Shown here: positions 23,858 to 34,564 of the stretch, in pieces
Layout: every line of letters begins with the position of its first letter
How positions within the stretch are numbered: the stretch's first letter is position 1
Origin: Endothia cerciana
Taxonomy: Eukaryota; Ascomycota; Sordariomycetes; Diaporthales; Cryphonectriaceae
Direction: 5' to 3'
Length of the DNA stretch: 64,000 nt
Assembly: GCA_026119935.1 (NCBI GenBank)
Contig: JALRMH010000035.1
Location: 310,001 to 374,000 of the forward strand
Notes under the pieces: generated by a model
Seen by the model: the letters and a program-made list of their open reading frames with translations, nothing else
What the model was told of the DNA's origin: nothing
Databases searched by the model: none
Program-made: the position numbers and the translations under genes

Positions 23858-24874
23858 TCACTCCAGACTGTATCGCTGTCAGCTGTATGGATTTGCCAGG
23901 GCGGCAGACACTCAAAGACACAAGACATACCGCTGGATCAGATGCAGTCCGCTCGCGGTATCCACTACGCCCGAAACCTCGCCCGGCTTTAGCGCGAATG
24001 CAGCCTCCTCGAAGGCCTGCTGCATGTCGCCCTTGCCGAAGTATCCCAGGTCACCACGCTTCCTCGCGCTGCTGCAGTCGGACTCGGTGACGGCCAGCTC
24101 GCCCAGGCTGACATCGCCGCTCTTGATGCGGTCCTGGTAGCCCTCGATGATCTTCCGGGCGTCCTCCTTTGAGCGGGTGATCTCGGCCTACATCCCACGG
24201 AATGTTCGTCAGCCTCGGAACAATGACTCCAAGGGTAGCTGAGCGTCTAGCCTAGTTTCAGCCTCGTCCGGCGGGCCAGAGCCCCGCACTCGCAGGCGAC
24301 ACGGCCACCCTAAGATACTGCCACCATTCTCGTGTGTCCTGGCTCTTTCAGACGAGGCGGCTCACTCCCAGCATCTGCCATGCCCTGCAGGCATGGCTTT
24401 CCCGGGCCGGATCCGTCGTGACATACCTCCTTCCAGCTCGACGGTCGCCTAGACTCCGTGTGCTTGACCAGTAGATGTGCGGCGCGGATCTTGCCCTCCC
24501 CTCCGCCGATGTTGCCGGCGGTGGCGGGGCTGTGGTGCTTGGCCATGTAGACCTTGAGCTTCTCGGTGTCGGTCCCTGCCGGGGGCTCCCAGCGGCTGTT
24601 CTTCTCGACGGAGTTGAAGTAGTAGGGGAGGTTCTTGGAGTTGCTGTGGCGGACCTCCCAGTTGGGGGGGAGGCCGGTTTCCTGTCGGGAGGGGGTCCGC
24701 GTGTCAGTCGTGCAACATCAGGTGTGCTATCGGTATGGATGGTGGGCTCCCAGGAGAGGTGGCCACGAGGCCAGAACCGCGGCGCTTCTCGCATGGGGGT
24801 CTCAGCCTGAGGCTGTAGCGGGAGGGAGTAAACAACCGGCTCGTAGGGTATAAACTTGCCTGGGTATCAGCCAT
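23858..24874 (-). CDS. ESS1: ESS1/PIN1-type peptidyl-prolyl cis-trans isomerase (WW + parvulin)
   Basis: Four exons on the minus strand: 24874-24860 (15 nt), 24681-24427, 24187-23931 and 23867-23858 (10 nt), giving 178 residues. An N-terminal WW domain (residues 7-40, W13 and W36) is followed by a Gly-rich linker and a parvulin domain (about 68-178). Its active-site residues include H74 (AAHLLVKH), the basic R83/R84 phosphate pocket, C128 (ESDCSSARKRGDLGYF) and the C-terminal GLHLIQRLE. The enzyme isomerises phospho-Ser/Thr-Pro bonds and in yeast acts on the RNA polymerase II C-terminal domain. Intron 1 (178 bp) has a GC donor (CAG|GCAAGT), a known minor class with strong consensus. The last intron (63 bp) leaves only three codons, R (shared), L, E, before TGA; an alternative acceptor 11 bp earlier in transcript order would end the protein at R. 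Confidence 0.9.
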
Positions 24875-24999
24875 GGTGTCGGTGCTTTACTGCTCTAGTT
24901 CCTCGGGTCGTCGCTTTACAGTGTGCAGGGTCGCAGGGAATTGTCAAGAAGGATCAAGGATACTGCCCAGGTGCGAAGTGCCAAAGGTTTAAAAATTTC

Positions 25000-25011
25000 G
25001 GGGGGGGGGGG
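25000..25011 (-). repeat. C12 homopolymer (coding strand) upstream of ESS1
   Basis: Twelve G on plus, C on the ESS1 coding strand, about 126 bp before its ATG at 24874. Confidence 0.9.
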
Positions 25012-25467
25012 CAAAAAGAGAAGCGCAGTGATTGATACAAGGTGGGATGCGCCGTTCCCGGGTTGACCAAGTGACGTGCAGGGAGTTCAACAGAGCTGAA
25101 GGGCGGAGGTGGGGGGCTTATTACATAGTAGCGCCCCATTGATCAGGACCTTCACTGCTGGGGAAAGACTGGGGCTACGCCGAAGCGGAGGATCCTGGGG
25201 TTTTTGGGGGGTGGGGGGGGGGGACCAAGGGGGTAAGGGGCCTCTGGCCTCTGGCCGTGGACCTGGGACTTGGACCTCGACCTGAACCTCGTGATGCTAG
25301 AGAGGCGGGTTTTGCATTGTTCGGCGCTGTCTATCTCCCGCATCAGAGGCTCGGACTGCCAAAGGGCACCCAGTCTCACCCTCCAGGCCTAGAGACCCGA
25401 ATTTGACGCAGGGGAGCCGGCCCTCCAGAACTAACATCACGAGGCTCCCCTTCCGGATAGGACATGT

Positions 25468-25483
25468 GGGGGGGGGGGGGGGG
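25468..25483. repeat. G16 homopolymer
   Basis: The longest homopolymer in the window, in the ESS1-RPB9 divergent region. It is a likely site of sequencing and replication slippage. Confidence 0.9.
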
Positions 25484-26300
25484 ATCTTCTGGCTCTGGGC
25501 AGAGTTTCCGAATGACGAGGGGGCCATCGTGACCAGTTCACCCATCCTCCCCTACCCCCGGCCGGCCATATGGAAGGGTAAAGGAGGTGTGACATACATG
25601 GTACAACCTCCCATTGCATGGTAGGAGAAGGCCCTGATCTGTGCGACGAGATCATCCCTCGCCCTCGTTCAGGCACAATGCATCCTTCGGGATCGTCGTT
25701 CCTTGGATCTGGCTCACGACTGGAACCGAGCTGCATACACGTTTGGTGGGGGATGGTGAAGGTTTGGTCCCGCTGCCCTGTACGTACAGACTCACCCGTA
25801 CTACAGTATACTGTGGGATCCCCAAGGCAGTGAGCACTGGGGATCTCTCGGTATGAGCTCTCTCTCTCTCTGTCTCTCTGCTGAGACTTTTTCTTCCGAG
25901 CGGCACGCCTAACCTAACCAGACAGGGAGACCACTTGGGCTGAGAGTGGGATCGTAAGGGCCCTAGGGATTATTAAGCCGCTGGACAACGACGCCTGATG
26001 CCCCGAGTCCTTGCGACGGCACAGGTCACGATTACCGAGACGCCCCGAGAAAGGGTAGCATGACTAGGCTACGGCGGGGTATCAGCCCTCTTCTAGGTCT
26101 CGTTGGGCGCTGTTTTCTCATGATCTGACAGACCCGGCTTGGGTCCATTGGAATTATACAGCACCATGGTACTCTCCACAGAAGTGAAGAGGCCATCAGA
26201 CGATCCATCCTATGTTTGCCACTAGACTGGGTATTTTAGATTCTTCCGCACTGGACTAACCTAAGCAGCGTATGCCCTGGGTACTGAAGAAAGGGGGGAG

Positions 26301-26331
26301 AGAAGAAGAAGAAGAAGAAGAAGAAGAAGAA
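26301..26331 (+). repeat. (GAA)n microsatellite
   Basis: About ten copies of a purine trinucleotide, followed shortly by a C12 run at 26348-26359. Confidence 0.85.
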
Positions 26332-26789
26332 AGGAAAGAAACCCCCTCCCCCCCCCCCCAAAAAAAACAAAACCACCCTTTCGCCACACCATCATGTCAG
26401 GTAGCCATGTGCACTGTGAAGGCATGTACGGTACTGACCGGTATGACTCAATCAAGCACTGAGTTAGGCCTGGACGAGTGATGCCCTACGGGCTGCCCTC
26501 GCATACTAAGTACAGTAGCTGAGTAGGTACGTACCCTGGGCAACACGGTCGCGATAGCCATCCAGTGTGGCAAATTCATTCTTGGTAACGGGGTTTCACT
26601 CCTCTAGATGAAGACGTCCTATTGAAGTCCCGGTGGTACTTTGTAGGACATTTAATGTCCCACAGGTCACCGTCTCTGCAATGGCGGCGTTGTGAGGGTC
26701 GACGTGAGGAAGCCCATCGAGCCCCATTTGTAATGCGATCGCCCGCTTATTGGCCAGAGCCTCGCCCCGCGCAAGGAGCACCCACTGCG

Positions 26790-26801
26790 CCCCCCCCCCC
26801 C
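26790..26801 (+). repeat. C12 homopolymer upstream of RPB9
   Basis: Twelve C on the RPB9 coding strand, about 350 bp before its ATG at 27155. Confidence 0.9.
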
Positions 26802-27154
26802 TGGTCAGATTGCTGCACCTGCGCCTGCACCTTGCACCGCACCCACTTTGGGACTGACCACGTCTGGGCCCCAAGCCAAAACAATTGCGTTTTCCCGCCT
26901 TCACCTGTCGTCGACCTCTTCTTTCTCTCTTCCTCTTTCACATCAAGCGACGGTCCGTCTCTCACCCATCGACTCGACCAAGATACACACCCTCTCTCCC
27001 TGACGAACCTGCCACCGACCGTGACAGGTCCGACATCCTCACAAAACCCAGACAACCCCCTGTCTTGGAAACTTGTTCGACGACGTCGCCAGCCGAAGAC
27101 ATTCCGTACGGCCCACCCCCTCCCTCCTCTCTCATCGACAGATCAACGACCGCC

Positions 27155-28305
27155 ATGTCTTCCACCCCACAAGACTCCGGCGACGTCCAGTCGCCCCAGA
27201 AGCATGGCAGCATGCCCGTCTCCATCCTTTTCTGCCCCGAGTGCTCCAACATGCTGTACCCCAAGGAGGACAAGGAGGCCCGCCGCCTCATGTACCAGTG
27301 CAGGACCTGCCAGCACACCGAGGCCGCCCAGTCCAACTGCGTCTACCGAAATATCCTCAAGAGCCAGGCCGGGGACACCGCAGGCGTTACCCACGACGTC
27401 GCCCTCGACCCCACGGTTGGTGGCCCCAGCACAGACACCTGCAATCCTCCCCCGCCATCCCCTTCCTCTGCCCTTACCATGTGCGGTTGCTGCGGCCAGA
27501 TCATCATGTGCTCTGATTGCGAGATCCGCCCTGCCTTTGTCCCCGCCGGTGAACCCGGTGCCGATGCCGTCGCCGATCAGCTCTCCACCCCTCCGCGGTC
27601 CTACCAGGCCGAGCTGGCCGCCCCCGTGCTGGCTTCGACTGATGCCCAGGATTCCTGGAGCCGCATACTCGAAGAGGTTGCCGGCCTGAACATCGACCCT
27701 ATGGACGACGACACGGATCTGGACCTCGACGATGACATGGACGACTGGGAGCCTGAGCCGCAGGGGCATCCTCTCGTCCAGGGCCTTCGCTGCTCTCCGG
27801 GCAAGGCCATATCGGCCTAGGCCTTTGCCATCCGGCCAACTCATGTTCCAACACCCCTCTCGATTTTACGATTCTGCTTACGACATCGGTTCCACCCCCC
27901 TACCACGCCCGAGACACACGATCGACTCTGGCTTCTACACCGCAATCAGAGCACATACGCACTGGCCTGCCCAGCAACTGCAGGATGCGGGGATCATCAT
28001 GATTGTTCAGGAGCGGGATGTTGTCTAAGAGGATGATGATTTGCATGATCCTTCTCTTGTTCAAAAACCTGCTGCTGACATGTCGTCCTTACCCTTCTAG
28101 CTTCCTCGCGCGGACAAGAAGTGCCCGGCCTGCGGTTATGAGGAGGCTGTCTTCTTCCAGTCCCAACAACGAACTAGAGACACCGGCATGGTATGTAGCC
28201 CTCGAGCCCTTTCCTCGTTCTCAATGAACATCCCTTTCCCTGACGAGTCTCCTCTTGCAGAAACTGTACTACGTCTGCGGCTCTTGTGGTGAGATCTACC
28301 AGTAG
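27155..28305 (+). CDS. RPB9: RNA polymerase II subunit RPB9
   Basis: Three exons, 27155-27415, 28101-28190 and 28261-28305, giving 131 residues. The N-terminal zinc ribbon is [21 protein letters not shown] plus YQCRTC. The C-terminal TFIIS-like ribbon is [23 protein letters not shown] plus [12 protein letters not shown], so all eight zinc cysteines are present. RPB9 sits on the jaw of RNA polymerase II and affects start-site choice, fidelity and elongation. The junction DPT|LPR is the expected place for the two halves to join. Intron 2 is ordinary (70 bp). Intron 1 is 685 bp with a weak donor (ACG|GTTGGT) and a good branch site and acceptor (CTGAC...TTCTAG); its first 400 bp stay open in the exon-1 frame. 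ESS1, whose yeast orthologue acts on the same polymerase, is the divergent neighbour. Confidence 0.9.
27416..27820 (+). other. Coding-like open frame inside RPB9 intron 1
   Basis: The exon-1 frame runs on for 134 codons to TAG at 27818-27820. Codons mostly end in C/G. The residues include [20 protein letters not shown] (four or more cysteines, possibly metal-binding), [15 protein letters not shown] and an acidic tail ([19 protein letters not shown]). If intron 1 is retained, RPB9 would lose its second zinc ribbon and gain this tail. From the inner ATG at 27480 it could also be a nested 113-residue protein. It matches no family I know. A chance frame in GC-rich DNA is the main alternative. Confidence 0.35.
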
Positions 28306-29295
28306 GATGGTACTCCACTTGGCAAGGAAACAGTATATCTTCAACGCCCATTCATTTCTCGACGACGTCGATCGACTTCCGTTGAGCCCCCTGGATCGAC
28401 CCATTCTGAGCCTGTCGAGGCTTCTTAGTCGTCCTCTTAAAACAGATCCTCCTGACTGCCTCTGGATCTGCCGGCTAATTCGGCTTTGGCTCCGCATGAT
28501 GGGAAATTCACGGGGCCTATGCCGAAGACCTTATCTGCGGAACCCCACCCCCCCTCCCTTGCGCCGGGTATCACCCGGAGCAGACATAGCCTATGTCGGC
28601 TTTGTCTGCTGAGGCCCATCCAATTTCCTGTCCTTTTCGTAGGACATGGCAAAGGCAGTCCCCACAGCTTCTAATGTTGGGCCTATCGGTGGGATGCCTG
28701 AGCGGGAGGATCGTCCGCGAAAGGCGTCTCCCAACCTGGACGAGGCTATTGAATGGATGGGTATCGATTTGCATTACATCCAGCGCGGAGTTCCATGTGT
28801 AAACAGAAAAGGAAGAATGGATGACAAGGACCCGGGGCGGGAGTTTGGGGTAAGATGAGAGAGATAAAATTCTTGTCTGGATGCTCTAAAAAAAAGCCAT
28901 TAATCAACAATGACCCCCATTGGTACAGTTCCTAATTTTGCAACGATTGTGACACTTGCTGAACTTGAGATTTGTCTAATTTACGGCTTGGAGTCCCTGT
29001 GACGCCAACCATGCTATTTGCAACAAGTATCGCTTGGTACACAGCGGCTCTGCTGACGTCCCTTTCCCTCTCGCGCCTTGTCCCGGCGAATCGCAAGACG
29101 ACGTGCCCAGACTTCAGGGAGGGCCAAAAAAGGGTCCCGTCTACTGCGCTGTCTTCTCTTGGATGCAACGGGGTGTATCACGCGCGGATCACTCGTTTCT
29201 GTATCCGGGTTGGCCACCACTAACGTCTGTAGAGCTACAGCGCCAACCCGCGTCCCGAAGCATCACATAACACCCCTTCAACAGGTAGGCATGGC
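28306..29295. other. Convergent intergenic region
   Basis: About 1 kb between the stops of RPB9 (+) and uL14m (-). A short frame at 28646-28858 (70 codons) is unrecognised and not called. A small hairpin (GCAGACA...TGTCTGC, about 28581-28610) is present. Confidence 0.45.
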
Positions 29296-29788
29296 CTACG
29301 CGTGCATAGGCGCCATGCTCAGGATCTTGCTCCAGTTTTTTCTCCTCAGCTCCTGGCCGACGACGCCGTTGATGCGACTCCCGATCGGCTCGCCGCCCTT
29401 GTTCAGCAGCACACAGGCATTGTCGTCGAACCTGATGACGCTCCCGTCGGTCCTCTGGACCTTGTACTTTGTGCGCACGACGACGGCGTGGCGGATGTCG
29501 CCGCGCTTGACCTTGTTGGCGGCGCTGGCGGAGGCCATGCCCTCTCCCGTCGCGGACCGCTGCTGCTGGACGACGCAGACGATGCGGTCGCCGATGGAGG
29601 CGTGGCGTTTCTGGCCGACGATCATGGCACACTCGACGATGCTGGCGCCGGAGTTGTCGATGCAGTTGAGCATGGTCTGCGCGACGGGGTGTTAGCATGT
29701 CCTGCTGGCCATCCGGTCCCCCTTTCCTCTTTCCTCCTACTTCTACTTTCTTCCTTATGTGGTGGGCACGCACTTTTAATTGGATCAT
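29296..29788 (-). CDS. Mitochondrial large-subunit ribosomal protein uL14m
   Basis: Two exons on the minus strand: 29788-29774 (15 nt, MIQLK) and 29676-29296, giving 131 residues. The 97-bp intron has a GTGCGT donor and a GCGCAG acceptor. The body is a complete L14 fold: TMLNCIDNSGASIVECAMIV, IGDRIVCVVQ, VKRGDIRHAVVVRTK, IRFDDNACVLLNKGGEPIGS RINGVV. The Ala-rich SATGEGMASASAANKV insertion and the start MIQLK resemble fungal mitochondrial L14 (yeast Mrpl38) rather than the cytosolic L23 form. It binds 23S-type rRNA at the subunit interface of the mitochondrial ribosome. Without the tiny first exon the ORF still starts with an ATG at 29673, so automated annotation may miss exon 1. Confidence 0.92.
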
Positions 29789-30540
29789 CCTGACTGCTCT
29801 CTGCCCCCTCGACCTCTCTCAGCCTGGTTGGTGGTAGTGGTAGACTTCGTCGTCGTCGTAGTGCTGGTGGTGATCCTTCTCGTCTGGAAAATCTGCCGCC
29901 GTGTCCCGGCAGAAAAACGAAGCTGTCGTCGGGGGTAGGAATGGCCGCCCCTCCGGCGCAGTGCTGGACCCCTGTAGGTTCTTGCAGGGCAGGGATCCCA
30001 AATAGCGCTGGAGCGGGCAGCCGTCTACCCACTGAGGTTCCAGGCCCTGACGCCCCCAGCGTGCCAGCATGCCAGCCCAGTGAGTGACTCTCAGCTCGGG
30101 CCGCCTTTTCATAAGCAATGGCCTTGCAGCGTGGCGGGCCCGGCAGGGTACCACAGCGCCAACCCAACCCCTGAATTGAACCTTGGAAGAACAAGGGGGC
30201 CCCCCATCCGTTGCCCTGCCACTCCCAAATCTTGCGGGGGCCAGCCCAGGCTTTCCATCTTTTGAAGATTTGAAGTTCTTCTCTGTCTCCAAGGGAAAAC
30301 AAGCGAGGCCTGAAACGATCTTCTTCCTCCCACAGCTTTTTGCCGCGCAGTAGCGATGGTAGAACGTATTGACCTTGACGGATATCCCTCACCATCGATC
30401 CAATCCATAAGTCAGTCAGTCAGTCTCTCACTCTAGACAACAATAGGACGACATCTAGCCTGAATGGGGTCGAGCTGAGACTAGGCCGCCTTCTTCTCCC
30501 CCCCCCCCCCCAAATTCTCTTCCTCCTCTCGAATCATTAG

Positions 30541-30541
<1 letters not shown>

Positions 30542-30579
<38 letters not shown>
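30542..30579 (+). repeat. (CT)n microsatellite
   Basis: About 19 CT units, 30 bp after a C14 run. It is about 1 kb upstream of the SET9 ATG. Confidence 0.9.
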
Positions 30580-30581
<2 letters not shown>

Positions 30582-31389
30582 CCTCCCCCTCTTTTCTAAC
30601 CCTACTGCCGTCTCGTTCTTTGTCCTGTGACAGTTCCGGATCCGGACCCTGCTCTCGACTTTTACCGGTGTCCTGTCGCTTACCACCCACTTACTGTACG
30701 GGTACCGGTGTACTCGGTGCTCCTGCAGCCGGTTCAGCTTCGTGCGAACAAAGGCCCTGATCATCAAATCGACATCACCCTCACCCACTCGCCCTTGCGC
30801 ATTGGGCATTGCACAACCCCCCCTGCCCTTGGCCCACTGCCCTGTAGGGGAATGTCGAAAAACTTATGACGACAGCTGAGTCGCCCTGGAGGGTCTGAAT
30901 CGAGGAAAGCGCCATTCCCTCTGCAACCCAACCCGATCTATCGCCCAGTTTTTGCCGAGGCATATACGATCACAAGAACAGGCCAAAGGAACACCTTGCA
31001 TCGAGACCAGCACTGACTTGCCTGCGTCGCATGCATGTGTCGCATGTGTCGCACTCGAACTTTTCACTCTGACGGTCCACCCCCAATTACCTCCCGCGAC
31101 AGCCACCGCCAACTTTGCGCCTCGTCATCTCCTTCACCCTCTCCTCTCCTCTCCTCACCTCACCCTCGACCGCCTCGCTGCAGTCAGCCCTCCTCCCTTT
31201 GACCGGGCGCATTTTTGCGGCTGGCTGCGTCTTCCACGCACCAGAGTCACTCCCGACGTTCAACCTGCAGCGGCAATTGAAGGGGTATCCTTCTGTCTGT
31301 CAGCCTGCGTCCGCTCATTGTCTTACTTGCGGCGGTCGACACTCCTTTGATCAGCCCGACGGTCTTTTTGTTGTTTTATGTGTCTTTTC

Positions 31390-31412
31390 CTTCTTCTTCT
31401 TCTTCTTCTTCT
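31390..31412 (+). repeat. (TTC)n tract in SET9 leader
   Basis: About eight TTC units within a longer pyrimidine tract ending roughly 80 bp before the SET9 ATG; a typical fungal CT-rich initiator region. Confidence 0.7.
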
Positions 31413-31534
31413 CCTTCTTTATTTTCCTTCTTTTCCTCCCTCTCTTAATTTCCAACCGCCCCTTCCAGCCGGAAGGGATACGACAGTCACACGACCGGCG
31501 AGTCCACTTTTGTGTCCGGCGGCGACTCACGAGG

Positions 31535-33806
31535 ATGGCTCGCTCGAGCTCAGGGAGCGGCGCAAAGAAGCCGGCGCTGACCCTGGCGCAATTATCCTCC
31601 TACGATGACATGTTGACGGATGCGCTCGTCGACCGGGTATGCGCATATCTGGGCCGGAGGGCCATCTGGGCGCATTGGGTGGCTGACACGTCTGCAGGCG
31701 TACTACTGGACTACCATACCCAAGAACCGACCCTCATACCACCCCTCCCGCGGCGTCAAGGAGGAGGAGATCACAAAGATCATACAGTCACACCTGATTG
31801 TCGACCCTGATATCGACGCCGCCGAGCAGAAACTGCTCGCGACCGACGGCCTGAGGAGGTTTTACAACGCCCTCAGGACCCCCAAGGAGAAGCTCGACTT
31901 CAGGCAGCACATGCGCCGGTACACCCAGATCTACCTCCCCGACTGCCCCTTCGAGGTCAGCAGCACGAACAGGTACACCGTCACCACGCACGAGGCGAGC
32001 ATCATCGCGCGGCGCTTCATCAAACGCAATGAGAGCATCAGGTACCTGTCCGGCATCCAGGTCGTGATCACACCGGAAGAGGAGGCAGCCTTGTCCGTGC
32101 GAAAGAAGGACTTCAGCATCGTCGTGAGCAGCAGGAGTAGGATGGCCAGCTTGTTCATGGGCCCCGCGCGCTTCGCGAATCACGACTGCGGCGCCAATGC
32201 CAAGCTTGTGATTACTGGCCAGGCCGGCATCGACATCGTCGCGGTCCGGAGCATCGACGTGGGCGAGGAGATCACCGTCACGTATGGTGAAAACTACTTT
32301 GGGGAGGACAATTGCGAGTGCCTGTGTCAGACCTGCGAGGACCGCCTGGCCAACGGCTGGACGCAACCGGGCGGCGTTGTGCCGGTCAAGAAGAGCATCG
32401 AGGAGGACAGCACGGCACTGGAGGGCTACAACACGCGAGGCAGACGGAGGCACGGCAGGGGAGAATCCAGGTCTAGAACACCCTCGGTCACCCCCGACAT
32501 GCGGCCGAAGGTGTTCAAGACGAGGGCCAGGCAACTGCGCGATGGGGATCGTGCCTCGACTGCCGAGTCCGGTTTCCTGGACGGCCCAGGCAGCGCCTCG
32601 AAACGCAAGCGGGACTCAGAGAGCCTGGCGACGCCTCCGGTCACGCCCGCCAAGAAGCAGAAGACTACCCGGTATGAGATACTGCCAGCGTCTCCGCGCT
32701 TGGAGCGGAGCGTCAGCTCAGAGGACGAGTCGGGCGGCATCGCATCGAGATCCGAGTCGTCTGCCGGGGAGGCTGTGCTCACGGATGTTACCACCCCAGA
32801 GGACACAACCGACTCTGCAGAAGCGATACCAAATCCCACACCAATTTCCCGAGCAATCGAAAACCTGAAGCAGGAGCAGGACGCGGAGGAAGCCGCAGGT
32901 GCGGGGCTGAAGCAGGTCGCACTCTTCTCGGGTCCGACGGAACTTCCGCCTCCCTCTGTCCCCGTGCTCGAGACGCCTCAGCGGCCGGACCGGGCCCCCG
33001 GCTTGTCGATCCGAGACATCCTGAACACGCCCTCAGTGCACGGAACCCCAGCCGAGAAGACTTCGGTAGACCGATTCGCTGTCGAGTTCGGGATCCAAAA
33101 CATGGCGGAGCCGACTGAGGTAGATACCTCACAAGACGAGTCTCCAGATCCTCTTGCTACTGGTGCTGTGGATCTCGAACCTTCGCCCGCCCATTCACCA
33201 AGACGCAGCCGTGGCCGCCCTCGAAGGAGCGCTGTGGCCGGCTCGCCGGCACGGCCGGACGTATCTCTGCCGCCAGCCGTGCTCATTGGAGCCGACCGCC
33301 TCCCCACGCCTCCCACTAGCCGTTCTACACATAGGGTACCTGGTGACTACGAACTGACACCCCGCCTCCTCTCTGAGCCAGATATGGCCTGGGTGCGGTG
33401 TATGAACTGCTCCACCGCATTTGTCCAGCAGAACGCCTACTACACACGATCATCCTGCCCCCGATGCGAGCGCCACTCCAAGCTGTACGGGTACGTCTGG
33501 CCCAAGACACAGCGCGACGGCCCTTGGGACAAAGAGGAGCGGGTGTTGGACCACCGGACCGTTCACCGCTTCCTTGCCCTGGACGATGAGCTGCAGGTCC
33601 GCGGGCGTGCAGCCATCAAGCGGCCCCAGACGGCGACACCGAAGGGAGATACGCCAGTATCTAAGCTGAAGGGTTGGCGGGGGAAGCCTTTGGAGAACGA
33701 GGGTGGGGCCTATGACCGGAACAGCGACAGTCCTTCCACGGGGGCCGATGTCCGGCGTAGCGGAAGACCACGGAAGGCGAGCTCCAGGGTCGTGGAAGAT
33801 CCTTAG
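31535..33806 (+). CDS. SET9: Histone H4-K20 methyltransferase SET9 (KMT5 type)
   Basis: Two exons, 31535-31636 and 31698-33806 (61-bp intron), 736 residues. N-terminus: LTLAQLSSYDDMLTDALVDR joined to AYYWTTIPKNRPSYHPSRGV, typical of fungal SET9. The SET domain (about residues 110-250) carries DFSIVVSSRSRMASLFMGPARFANHDCGANAKL (the NHxC cofactor motif) and DVGEEITVTYGENYFG (substrate tyrosine). A post-SET cysteine cluster follows (CECLCQTCEDRL). A long disordered middle (about 260-590) has SP/TP sites and basic patches. A C-terminal block (WVRCMNCSTAFVQQNAYYTR, SSCPRCERHSKLYGYVWPK) is a conserved CxxC zinc module of fungal SET9. The enzyme methylates H4 lysine 20, linked to DNA-damage checkpoint signalling in fission yeast. 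Confidence 0.92.
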
Positions 33807-34564
33807 ACCCCACCTCCGAGCAGTGGGATAACTATGTGCTTCAGAAGCCGAGCTCGCGTATGGATGAGCGAGCGGGCCCGCTTGGGCTTTTTGACATGGT
33901 CCTACGGGTGTTGGACGATGGGACGATGTGGGCATCAACACCCATCCATCACAAGCTGCATCCGGCGACATGAGCCTTGGCAACGTCAGCTGATTTCAAC
34001 ATCCTCCAATACTTATGCAACAAGGGGGCCCACGGTCCAAGCAACATCTCACAGAGAAACGAATCGAAATAGATTAATGGGTGGGGAGGGGATGGTAAAT
34101 TAATTCAACCATGCATAACCTCATCCCCCCTGAGCAAAAAGCATGGCATTGGTGGCATCGAGAGCCGCGAGCTATGGCTAGTCGTCAACTCGTCCGGAGG
34201 GACAACCTGCATACATACAGCCCCCAGGGATTAATATTCACACTTCGCCACCTGACTGCACCAAACAATAGAATACTCTCGGTTGCCAAGGACCCTGAAC
34301 TTACGGGGCCTTGCATCTTGATACTTCGTGATCGCTGAAACCTTGCTCAGATCGTCCCCAGATTTCTGGCGAAGTGTGAATATTATTCCCTGGGGGTTGT
34401 ACATGCAAGCTCCCGTAGCGCAGGAGGGGAAAAAAAAAAAAATTCTTGAACCAAGTCATCGACTGACATCTACCTGTGCCCCTGGATTGCCAATGTGATA
34501 TTGAACCATGCCACAATTTACTGTGCCACTAAACAAATCTATTCTGTCCTAGTCTCATCACCAT
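33807..34564. other. Convergent intergenic region with a long inverted repeat
   Basis: 758 bp between the stops of SET9 (+) and the PAF-acetylhydrolase-like gene (-). It contains an imperfect inverted repeat (34208-34407) and an A13 run near 34430. Confidence 0.6.
34208..34407. repeat. 200-bp inverted-repeat element (foldback/MITE-like)
   Basis: The left arm (34208-34250) and right arm (34367-34407) are reverse complements over about 41-43 bp. The inner 33 bp of the arms differ at only two places (shared core CCCCCAGGGA, then TAATATTCACACTTCGCCA). The outer ends (TGCATACATACAG versus TGCATGTACAA) differ by a small gap and a few changes. The arms enclose about 116 bp without a coding frame. 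It could be a small non-autonomous element or a transcribed hairpin; clear target-site duplications are not visible. Confidence 0.7.

Larger units (their letters stand above)
24875..27154. other. Divergent intergenic region rich in homopolymers
   Basis: 2.3 kb between ESS1 (-) and RPB9 (+). It holds G12 (25000-25011), G11 (25213-25223), G16 (25468-25483), a GAA repeat (26301-26331), C12 (26348-26359) and C12 (26790-26801), plus a CT stretch near 25858. Open frames here are by-products of low complexity. The right end is the RPB9 leader, rich in CT and CCA. Confidence 0.6.
29789..31534. other. Divergent intergenic region and SET9 leader
   Basis: 1.75 kb between uL14m (-) and SET9 (+). It holds C14 (30498-30511), a (CT)n run (30542-30579) and a (TTC)n run (31390-31412), and otherwise pyrimidine-rich DNA on the plus strand, typical of a fungal promoter and leader. 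Reverse-strand frames here are low-complexity artefacts. Confidence 0.6.

Noticed and set aside
26622..27689. 355-codon plus frame over the RPB9 leader and exon 1
   Set aside because: Pro/Ser-rich product of a shifted frame across a CT/CCA-rich leader and RPB9 exon 1; no domain.
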